DNA from: Planctomycetota bacterium
GTDB taxonomy: Bacteria; Planctomycetota; B15-G4
Assembly (NCBI GenBank): GCA_003644265.1
Contig: QNBX01000232.1
Location: forward strand, 1-5,739
Direction of reading: 5' to 3'
DNA: 5,739 nt
Below the pieces are notes generated by a model, which did no database searches, was not told the DNA's origin, and saw nothing but the letters and a program-made list of their open reading frames with translations. Of this stretch, positions 1 to 5,037 are shown piece after piece. Every line of letters starts with the position of its first letter. The first letter of the stretch is position 1. Made by a program: the position numbers and the translations under genes.

Positions 1-1
1 C

Positions 2-517
2 TCCATCCATGGCCACGGCCGTAGCCTGCTCGAGGGCGACGGCGATTGGTACGTCGTCAAACGAGGCGACGGGAGGGTCCTGGCCCTCGCCATCGATGGC
101 CGTCGCGTCGACTCCATGGGGTTCGAGCGTTGGAAGACAGAGACGTTCTTCGCCGATACCTGGGACTTCGTGCGCGGCGGGAGCTGCGAGCCGCAGGCAG
201 CGTTCGGTCGAGGCATCGGCGGAGACTGGCGCCTGGACCCCGACTACCCGCCGCCGGGTCCAAGAGCGCGGAGACTCCACGTCATCGGCAATGCCGGCTG
301 CAACGGCACCGAGCGGCGCGGCAAGGCGCGCATCCACTACACGAAGGATGCGCTGCTCATCGCTATCCCCATGGGTTCGAAGGTCCACAGCGACATGTGC
401 CATGGTCTCGGGCCCAAGCGCATGACGATCACGCTGCCGAAGCCTCTCGGCGACCGCGCTCTCTACGATGTCGGCTCGCTCCCGATCCGACAGGTCTACG
501 GCAGATCGATCGACTGA
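2..517 (+). CDS. Unrecognised, probably exported protein, C-terminal part
   Basis: The frame is open from the first complete codon of the window to a TGA at 515-517, giving 171 visible residues. The true start lies to the left, and the internal ATG at 116 is unlikely to be the start because coding-like sequence continues upstream of it. The protein looks beta-rich, with alternating charged and hydrophobic segments such as DWYVVKRGDGRVLALAIDG, and has three cysteines at visible residues 62, 100 and 133. Near the C-terminus (residues 145-156) it carries LPKPLGDRALYD. From memory this resembles a 'LPxPLGDRxLxDG' module with flanking cysteines at the end of many actinobacterial secreted or lipoprotein-like proteins; that recognition is moderate. 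No catalytic motif is visible. The signal sequence, if any, would be outside the window. It is separated from the antitoxin gene by a promoter-sized gap and so is probably a separate transcription unit. Function is unknown. Confidence 0.72.
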   Translation, partial: SIHGHGRSLLEGDGDWYVVKRGDGRVLALAIDGRRVDSMGFERWKTETFFADTWDFVRGGSCEPQAAFGRGIGGDWRLDPDYPPPGPRARRLHVIGNAGCNGTERRGKARIHYTKDALLIAIPMGSKVHSDMCHGLGPKRMTITLPKPLGDRALYDVGSLPIRQVYGRSID

Positions 518-518
518 G

Positions 519-548
519 TTGACCGTAGAGCCGTATCAGCCGTATGGT
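519..548 (+). promoter_or_regulatory. Candidate promoter of the toxin-antitoxin operon
   Basis: TTGACC at 519-524 matches five of six bases of the -35 consensus. TATGGT at 543-548 matches four of six of the -10 consensus, including the TA...T core, with an 18-base spacer. A start site six to eight bases downstream of the -10 would fall at about 554-556, which is at the ATG at 556. This favours a leaderless antitoxin mRNA. The -10 overlaps the operator-like repeats and also contains the alternative ATG at 544. This is inference from sequence only. Confidence 0.5.
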
Positions 549-558
549 TAGCCATATG
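521..558 (+). promoter_or_regulatory. Repeat cluster, likely antitoxin operator
   Basis: Related 8-base units occur in a row: AGCCGTAT at 529-536, AGCCGTAT at 538-545 and AGCCATAT at 550-557, preceded by a degenerate copy GACCGTAG at 521-528. The third and fourth units also form an imperfect palindrome: CGTATGG (541-547), a 4-base spacer, then CCATATG (552-558), with one mismatch between arms. The cluster covers the predicted -10 and the antitoxin start codon. Ribbon-helix-helix antitoxins typically bind short repeated or palindromic half-sites in their own promoter, so autorepression is the likely role. The repeats are seen directly; the binding is inferred. Confidence 0.5.
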
Positions 559-783
559 AAGACCACGCTCAACATCGACGAGCAAGTCATGCGCGACCTC
601 AAGGCTGAGGCAGCGCGTCAGGGCACGACCATGTCTGAGCTTGTTGAAGCGGCGCTTCGCCAGTCGCTGCAGCCGGCACCATACATGCCTGACTTGCCAC
701 CGCTTCCGACGTTCCATGGCGGCCGTGAGCTCGTCGATGTCTCCGACCGGGACGCGCTCTATCGCGTGTTCGATGAGGACTGA
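556..783 (+). CDS. vapB: VapB-type ribbon-helix-helix antitoxin
   Basis: This 75-residue protein is the likely antitoxin that neutralises the PIN toxin encoded next to it and represses their shared promoter. Residues 2-8 (KTTLNID) form the DNA-contacting beta strand. Residues 9-22 and 25-38 (TTMSELVEAALRQSL) are the two helices of a MetJ/Arc-type ribbon-helix-helix fold. The proline-rich linker at 40-51 and the tail FHGGRELVDVSDRDALYRVF are suited to wrapping around the toxin. An ATG at 544 would add four residues (MVSH), but it lies inside the predicted -10 element and breaks the usual family N-terminus, so 556 is preferred. No Shine-Dalgarno sequence precedes 556, consistent with leaderless translation. 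The stop at 781-783 shares one base with the toxin start. Family assignment is strong; the exact antitoxin subfamily is less certain. Confidence 0.88.
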   Translation: MKTTLNIDEQVMRDLKAEAARQGTTMSELVEAALRQSLQPAPYMPDLPPLPTFHGGRELVDVSDRDALYRVFDED

Positions 784-1241
784 TGTTCGTCGTTGACACG
801 AATGTCCTCGTGTACGCCGCCAACGAGGACTCGCCGATGCACGAGTGTTGTGCGGCCCTCATTTCTGAGTGGCGCTCCCGGCGCGAAGCATGGTTCCTGA
901 CCTGGAGCGCCTGCTACGAGTTCCTGCGGGTGGTGACTCACCCGCGTGTCCTCGAACAGCCTTGGGAGCGCCGAGCCGCATGGCAGTACGTTCAGACACT
1001 TCTGGCATCTCCCGGGTTGGCGGTGCTGACGGAAACCGATCGCCACGCCGACGTCGCCCGCGCGGTCATCGATGAACTCCCGTCTCTGCGCGGAAACCTC
1101 TTTCACGACGCTCACATCGCCATCCTGATGCGTGAGCACGGCATCCGCCGCATCGTCACGAACGACTCTGACTTCCACCGCTTCGGCTTTCTCGAGGTGA
1201 TCGACCCATTCGCTCAAGGCAGCAAGCGGGCCCTAGACTGA
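783..1241 (+). CDS. vapC: VapC-type PIN-domain toxin ribonuclease
   Basis: This 152-residue protein is a single PIN domain, the normal length for VapC toxins, which are Mg2+-dependent endoribonucleases cutting tRNA or rRNA. The acidic active site appears complete: Asp5 in VDTNVLVYA, Glu46 in WSACYEFLR, Asp109 in NLFHDAHIAILM, and Asp128/Asp130 in TNDSDFHRF. The toxin therefore looks intact rather than degenerate. The start is fixed by the family, because the first catalytic Asp normally sits within the first few residues. The ATG overlaps the antitoxin TGA by one base (TGATG), and GAGGA at 775-779 lies only three bases upstream, so translation is probably coupled to the antitoxin. The particular RNA target cannot be inferred. 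The metabolic operon begins 32 bases downstream with no terminator-like hairpin in between. Confidence 0.92.
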   Translation: MFVVDTNVLVYAANEDSPMHECCAALISEWRSRREAWFLTWSACYEFLRVVTHPRVLEQPWERRAAWQYVQTLLASPGLAVLTETDRHADVARAVIDELPSLRGNLFHDAHIAILMREHGIRRIVTNDSDFHRFGFLEVIDPFAQGSKRALD

Positions 1242-1266
1242 GGGCACCGACCGCCACCGACAGGAG
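1234..1266 (+). promoter_or_regulatory. Short leader of the metabolic operon: possible -10, direct repeat, RBS
   Basis: The 32-base gap before the aminotransferase contains a perfect 7-base direct repeat, CACCGAC at 1245-1251 and 1255-1261, spaced by ten bases (one helical turn). AGGAG at 1262-1266 follows, seven bases before the ATG at 1274, and is a good ribosome binding site. TAGACT at 1234-1239, inside the end of the toxin gene, could be a -10 element, but no convincing -35 accompanies it. The ribosome binding site is well supported. The promoter and a regulatory role for the repeat are tentative. Confidence 0.35.
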
Positions 1267-1273
1267 TCTCGCT

Positions 1274-2401
1274 ATGCCCGCTTTTCAGCCCTTCGTGATG
1301 GAACAGATGATGTCCGAGTGGGAGAACGTCGTCGACATCAACATGTCCGAGAGCGGCGTGCACCCGATGACGTTGGGCGATCTGCTGGCGATGGACGGGC
1401 GCGAAGCCGGCGACCTCGCCGACATCGGCATGTTCTACCCGCAGGCCAACGGCACCGTCGAGCTGCGCGAGAACATCGCGCTGATGTACCCCGGCGCCAC
1501 CGCAGACGACGTCCTCGTCACCATCGGCGCGGCCGAGGCCAACTACCTCGCCATCAACACCTTCACGGAACCCGGCGACGAAGTCGTCATCGTGCTGCCC
1601 AACTACATGCAGGTCTGGGGCGTGGCCAGGAATCGCGGTGCCAAGGTCAAGGAGGTCTACCTCGACGTCGACCGGGACTGGGCGCTCGACGCTAATGCGC
1701 TCGATGAGGCGGTCACTCCCGACACGAAGATGATCTGCGTGGTCAACCCCAACAACCCCACCGGCCGGATCATGAGCGAGGCCGAGATGGACGCGGTCGT
1801 GGCGGCGGCCGAGCGGTCGGGCGCCTGGCTGCTGGCAGACGAGGTCTACCGCGGTGCCGAGCGTGAGCGCGAAGAGGAGACACCTTCGTTCTTCGGTCGC
1901 TACGACAAGGTCCTCGCGCAGGGTTCGATGAGCAAGGCCTACGGGCTGCCCGGCCTGCGCGTGGGCTGGACGGTGGGGCCGGCGAAGGCCGTGGCCGACA
2001 TGTGGCGCCGCCACGAGTACACGACCATCACCGCGACGATGCTCTCGCAGCACCTCACCACGACTGCCCTGTCGCCGAAGGTGCGTCCGCAGATCCTGGC
2101 TCGCACCAGGATGCTGCTCAAGGGCGGCTACGGCCTCCTGGGTGAGTGGCTCGGCGAGCAGGACGGCGTCTTCACTGGCACCCCGCCCGACGCGGCCGCC
2201 ATCACCTTCCTGAAGTACGACCTGCCCATCAGCTCGACCGACTGGATGGAGCACCTGCGTGACGAGCGCAGCGTCCTCATCGTTCCTGGCGACCACTTCG
2301 GGCTGGAGAACCACATCCGCTTGAGCTTCGCGGTGCCCGAGCCCGAGTTGATCGAAGGCCTGGCGCGCATCCACGCCTCGGTGGTCGAGCTGCGCAAGTG
2401 A
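1274..2401 (+). CDS. PLP-dependent class I/II aminotransferase
   Basis: This 375-residue protein is a complete fold-type I aminotransferase. Visible landmarks in order are: an N-terminal substrate-side segment with NMSESGVHPMTL (23-34); a cofactor-loop region around GAAEANY (85-91); NPNNPTG (158-164) with the Asn that contacts the PLP ring; DEVYRG (189-194) supplying the Asp and Tyr that bind pyridine N and O3'; SMSKAYGLPGLRVGW (218-232) with Lys221 as the Schiff-base lysine and Arg229 for phosphate; and Arg349 in HIRLSFA, the carboxylate-binding arginine. It should swap an amino group between an amino acid and a 2-oxo acid in the cytosol, but donor and acceptor are unknown. The SESGVHP N-terminus differs from ordinary AspC-type enzymes. 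An AGGAG seven bases upstream supports the ATG. Its stop overlaps the next start by four bases (GTGA), so it heads a coupled three-gene operon. A lyase or cyclase activity, as in some members of this fold, is possible. Confidence 0.9.
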   Translation: MPAFQPFVMEQMMSEWENVVDINMSESGVHPMTLGDLLAMDGREAGDLADIGMFYPQANGTVELRENIALMYPGATADDVLVTIGAAEANYLAINTFTEPGDEVVIVLPNYMQVWGVARNRGAKVKEVYLDVDRDWALDANALDEAVTPDTKMICVVNPNNPTGRIMSEAEMDAVVAAAERSGAWLLADEVYRGAEREREEETPSFFGRYDKVLAQGSMSKAYGLPGLRVGWTVGPAKAVADMWRRHEYTTITATMLSQHLTTTALSPKVRPQILARTRMLLKGGYGLLGEWLGEQDGVFTGTPPDAAAITFLKYDLPISSTDWMEHLRDERSVLIVPGDHFGLENHIRLSFAVPEPELIEGLARIHASVVELRK

Positions 2402-3354
2402 TCGATGTCGCGGCCGAGGTCCGCGCGGCCGAGGAGCGGGCACGTCCGCACCTGCTGACGACGCCGGTCGTCCCCTCGGTCGGCCTGACCGCGGAGGTCG
2501 GCTCGCCGGTCGTGCTCAAGTGCGACAACCTTCAGCACACCGGCTCGTTCAAGGCCCGCGGAGCACTGAGCAAGACGCTGGCGCTGACCGCCGAGGAGCG
2601 GGGGCGCGGAATCATCACGGCCTCGACCGGCAACCACGGGGCCGCGGTGGCGCACGCGGCGCGGATCGTGGACGCCGAGGCGCTCGTGGTCGTGCCCGAC
2701 AACGCCAACCCCAGCAAGCTTGCGATGATCGAGCGGCTGGGCGGACACATCCACGTCCATGGCTCCGACAGTGTCGAGACCGAGGCTGCGGCGCGTGAGC
2801 TGGCCGAGGAGCGCGGCATGACCTACATCTCGCCCTACAACGACCCCCAGATCATCGGCGGGCAGGGCACGCTGGGGCTGGAACTGCTCGACCAGGTCGA
2901 TTTGCCCACGGCGGTCTATGTGGCCGTCGGTGGCGGGGGGCTGGCGTCAGGCGTGGCGGGGATCGTCAAGTCGCTGTCGCCCTCGACCCGGATCATCGGC
3001 TGTTCGCCTGTGGCATCGGCAGTGATGTACCACTCGCTGAAGGCCGGGGAGATCCTGGACCTGCCCTCCGATCCCACGCTCAGTGACGGCACCGCCGGCG
3101 GCGTGGAGCCGGGTGCGATCACCTTCGACATCCTCGCGGGGGTCCTCGATGACTTCGTCACCGTCGAAGAGCGCGACATCCGTCAAGCCTTCCTCGATCT
3201 CATCGAGGTGGAGCACATGCTGGTCGAAGGGTCGGCCGCCATGGCCTACGCGGCGGCGCGGGCGCATGCCGGGATGGTCGAAGGGACGACGGTGGTGATC
3301 CTGTGCGGCGGCAACGTGGGCACCGACAAGCTGAGGGAGATCCTGGACGCATGA
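2398..3354 (+). CDS. Threonine-dehydratase-like PLP enzyme (EutB-like), no ACT domain
   Basis: This 318-residue fold-type II PLP enzyme belongs to the serine/threonine ammonia-lyase group. Lys52 in HTGSFKARGA is the Schiff-base lysine. STGNHG (77-82) is the substrate carboxylate loop, and VGGGGLASG (178-186) is the glycine-rich phosphate cup. CGGN (303-306) is at the position where canonical enzymes have SGGN near the pyridine nitrogen, here with Cys303 instead of Ser. The protein ends after the catalytic domain, so the allosteric ACT domain of biosynthetic IlvA is absent, which points to a catabolic or specialised role. It resembles EutB of hydroxyectoine use and small serine/threonine or hydroxyaspartate dehydratases or racemases; these cannot be separated by eye. 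The start is a GTG overlapping the upstream TGA by four bases without a clear ribosome binding site, so translation is probably coupled. Its stop overlaps the next ATG by four bases. Confidence 0.87.
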   Translation: MIDVAAEVRAAEERARPHLLTTPVVPSVGLTAEVGSPVVLKCDNLQHTGSFKARGALSKTLALTAEERGRGIITASTGNHGAAVAHAARIVDAEALVVVPDNANPSKLAMIERLGGHIHVHGSDSVETEAAARELAEERGMTYISPYNDPQIIGGQGTLGLELLDQVDLPTAVYVAVGGGGLASGVAGIVKSLSPSTRIIGCSPVASAVMYHSLKAGEILDLPSDPTLSDGTAGGVEPGAITFDILAGVLDDFVTVEERDIRQAFLDLIEVEHMLVEGSAAMAYAAARAHAGMVEGTTVVILCGGNVGTDKLREILDA

Positions 3355-4292
3355 AGATCGTGGAGCGGGCGCAGATCGAGGAGATCCTCGCGGGGCTGGA
3401 CCTGGTGCCACTGATCGAGGAGGCCTTTCGGGGGTATTCGGCCGGCCGCGCCATCGTGCCACCGGTGGGCGAGCTGCTGTTAGACAAGGGCGAGGTGCAC
3501 ATCAAGTACGGCGCGATCCGGGGCGACGACTACTACGTCATCAAGATCGCCTCGGGCTTCTATGACAACGCCGCGCTGGGGCTGCCCTCGAGCAACGGCA
3601 TGATGCTGGTGTTCAGCCAGGGCACGGGTGAGCCGGTGGCGGTGCTGCTCGACGAGGGCCACCTCACCGACGTGCGCACCGCGGTCGCCGGAGCCATCGG
3701 CGCGAAGGCGCTGGCACGGCCGGACGTGAAGCGCATCGGCGTGCTGGGCACAGGTGTGCAGGCACGATTGCAGGCGCAGCAGTTGGCGCCACTGTTCAAG
3801 ACGCGTGAGGTGGTGGTCTGGGGGCGCGACCCAGAGCGCGTGGCTGCCTACGCCGCTGACATGGCCGCTGCCGGCTTCCGCGTGGAGGCGGCGGGCGAGC
3901 CTGCCGACGTGGCCGCCGCGTGCGGGCTCATCGTTGCCACGACCCCCTCTACCGAGCCGCTGCTGCATGCGGCCGATATCCGGCCCGGCACACATATCAC
4001 CGCCATCGGCTCCGACACGGCCGAGAAGCAGGAGTTGGCCGCGGACGTGCTGGCACTGGCCGATGTCGTCGTGGCCGATAGCCTGGAGCAGTGCCGCACC
4101 CGCGGCGAGATCTCCCGGGCGGTGGCTGCCGGCGCCATCGACGAGGCCAAGGCCGTCGAGCTGGGTGCGCTCCTGGCAGGGGAGGCGGTCGGTCGAATCT
4201 CGGCCGATCAGGTCACCGTGTTCGACTCGACCGGTGTGGCCGTCCAGGACATCGCCATCGCCACCGCGGTCGTGGAGGATCTCGCCGAGTAG
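3351..4292 (+). CDS. Ornithine cyclodeaminase/mu-crystallin family enzyme (EutC-like)
   Basis: This 313-residue cytosolic NAD(P)-dependent enzyme belongs to the ornithine cyclodeaminase / mu-crystallin / archaeal alanine dehydrogenase family. The N-terminal substrate domain shows Lys65 in VIKIASGF and Arg109 in LTDVRTAVAGA, both typical substrate contacts. The Rossmann domain begins at about residue 127 with GVLGTGVQA (130-138). AIGSDTAEKQEL carries Asp221, aligned with the catalytic Asp of ornithine cyclodeaminase. Family members deaminate and cyclise ornithine, reduce cyclic or linear imines, or oxidise amino acids, so the reaction is not fixed. Pairing with a dehydratase-like PLP enzyme recalls EutB/EutC and SbnA/SbnB. 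The ATG at 3351 overlaps the upstream stop by four bases (ATGA), and GAGGGAG at 3333-3339 can serve as ribosome binding site. An in-frame extension upstream to 3303 exists but would overlap the previous gene for 50 bases and lacks family similarity. It is the last gene of the operon. Confidence 0.88.
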   Translation: MKIVERAQIEEILAGLDLVPLIEEAFRGYSAGRAIVPPVGELLLDKGEVHIKYGAIRGDDYYVIKIASGFYDNAALGLPSSNGMMLVFSQGTGEPVAVLLDEGHLTDVRTAVAGAIGAKALARPDVKRIGVLGTGVQARLQAQQLAPLFKTREVVVWGRDPERVAAYAADMAAAGFRVEAAGEPADVAAACGLIVATTPSTEPLLHAADIRPGTHITAIGSDTAEKQELAADVLALADVVVADSLEQCRTRGEISRAVAAGAIDEAKAVELGALLAGEAVGRISADQVTVFDSTGVAVQDIAIATAVVEDLAE

Positions 4293-4301
4293 CGAGGACA
4301 C

Positions 4302-4317
4302 GAGGCCCTCAGGCCTC
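4302..4317. terminator. Small GC-rich hairpin at the convergent gene ends
   Basis: GAGGCC (4302-4307) and GGCCTC (4312-4317) form a perfect 6-base stem with a CTCA loop. It starts ten bases after the cyclodeaminase-family stop, and its loop covers the stop codon of the convergent dsbB gene (4309-4311). Only 16 bases separate the two genes, so the hairpin is placed to affect both transcripts. There is no T-run on either strand, so it is not a classical intrinsic terminator. The bidirectional terminator role is a guess from position. Confidence 0.35.
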
Positions 4318-4878
4318 CTCGGCCGCCTCCTCCGAGTCCGGTCTGTGGGTCGGGATGAGCAGCAGCGTGATGACCAGCAGGAACGCCGTCAGAGCCAGGA
4401 ACGGCAGACTGACGAAGCCGAACTCGCGGAACCATACCTGACTGCAGGGGATCCCCACCGTGCAGGCTCCGGCATCGATCTGGGGGAACCACTCGAGCAG
4501 ATAGTGGTACGTCGAGATTCCTGCGCCGATGGCCGCCAGGGGGATGGCATACAGGCGGATGCCCACGTCGCGCTTCCAAGCGGCGATACCGAGGATGGCC
4601 ACCAGCGGATACATGGCGATGCGCTGATACCAGCACAGCGTGCACGGCGTGTAGTGCGCGATCTCGGAGAAGTAGAGACTACCGGCCATCGCGAGCGTGG
4701 CCACGCCCCAGGCGCCCGTGATGGCGAGCGGGCCAAGGCGCCGACGTAGCCGCCCAAAGCTCACCTCGATCGGCTCGGAGAAGCGCGAGACGACCGACAT
4801 CACCCCGAACCAGATCAGGAAGAGGATCCCGACGAGCGCCAGGATGCCGAAGATGAAGATGACCGCTGTCACGTCCAT
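4309..4878 (-). CDS. dsbB: DsbB-family disulfide bond formation membrane protein
   Basis: This 189-residue integral membrane protein should pass electrons from a DsbA-like extracytoplasmic thiol oxidase to membrane quinone, restoring its disulfide. The signature PCTLCWYQR is present with Cys79 and Cys82 just before a membrane helix. The second pair, Cys139 and Cys145, lies in the loop ACTVGIPC after the third core helix and is followed by the final helix (about 155-175). Core helices are near 51-70, 87-101, 109-127 and 155-175. An additional hydrophobic helix at about 4-27 followed by a basic loop (RLRRRLG) precedes the usual four-helix core, giving five in all. The acidic tail is EEAAEEA. 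An ATG at 4878 is preferred; a TTG three bases upstream is the only alternative because a TAG lies directly before it. No clear ribosome binding site is seen. A DsbA partner is not in the window. Confidence 0.9.
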   Translation of the reverse strand: MDVTAVIFIFGILALVGILFLIWFGVMSVVSRFSEPIEVSFGRLRRRLGPLAITGAWGVATLAMAGSLYFSEIAHYTPCTLCWYQRIAMYPLVAILGIAAWKRDVGIRLYAIPLAAIGAGISTYHYLLEWFPQIDAGACTVGIPCSQVWFREFGFVSLPFLALTAFLLVITLLLIPTHRPDSEEAAEEA

Positions 4879-4881
4879 CAA

Positions 4882-5037
4882 CTAGCCGCGCTTTCACGAT
4901 TTCGAATGGATACCTGCCTGCTGTGCATTCAACCATATTGCCAGACACGACGACAAGAGCTTGTCGCGCGAGTGCCCGCGGAACCCAAGGGTCCACACTA
5001 CTCGGTCGTCCACGACAGATCCTCCATGTCGACTGCG
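4882..5037 (-). other. Non-family stretch between the truncated ATPase and dsbB
   Basis: On the minus strand this stretch begins where similarity to metal ATPases ends, and runs to just before dsbB. It encodes the out-of-place ATPase tail (about 48 residues, ending at the stop at 4894-4896) and a 12-base gap. All three minus-strand frames were read. None continues the ATPase and one has several stops. The part at about 4891-4950 is visibly less GC-rich than its surroundings. A near-palindrome is present at 4951-4966 (CGACAAG, AG, CTTGTCG). It may be a scar of insertion or deletion, or an assembly junction. No transposase fragment, tRNA or terminal inverted repeat was recognised. Confidence 0.45.

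Noticed and set aside
792..798. TTGACAC inside vapC as a -35 element
   Set aside because: It encodes the conserved VDT of the PIN active site, and no suitable -10 follows at the right distance.
1214..2443. Long minus-strand open frame opposite the aminotransferase
   Set aside because: Its translation is low-complexity Arg/His/Asp/Gly-rich with no domain, while the opposite strand encodes a complete aminotransferase. It is a shadow of GC-biased third positions.
1274..4292. Calling the operon an ectoine degradation cluster outright
   Set aside because: Only the EutB/EutC resemblance supports it. No ectoine hydrolase, deacetylase, transporter or regulator is visible in the window.
3754..4749. 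Long plus-strand open frame running through the cyclodeaminase end and dsbB
   Set aside because: The translation is Ser/Arg/Trp/Pro-rich without motifs, and it overlaps two convincing genes on different strands.
4890..4925. TTCGAAT at 4901-4907 considered as a tRNA T-loop or attachment-site fragment
   Set aside because: The flanking bases cannot form a T stem on either strand, and no acceptor or anticodon arm is present.
4907..4932. TTGAAT and TATCCA on the minus strand as a dsbB promoter
   Set aside because: The spacer is only 14 bases and the -10 match is poor.
4679..4996. Minus-strand frame with a segment YPFEIVKARLVDG just before dsbB, considered as a gene or gene remnant
   Set aside because: It has no recognisable family, it runs into dsbB out of frame, and no ribosome binding site is seen. 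It was kept only as part of the unexplained stretch.
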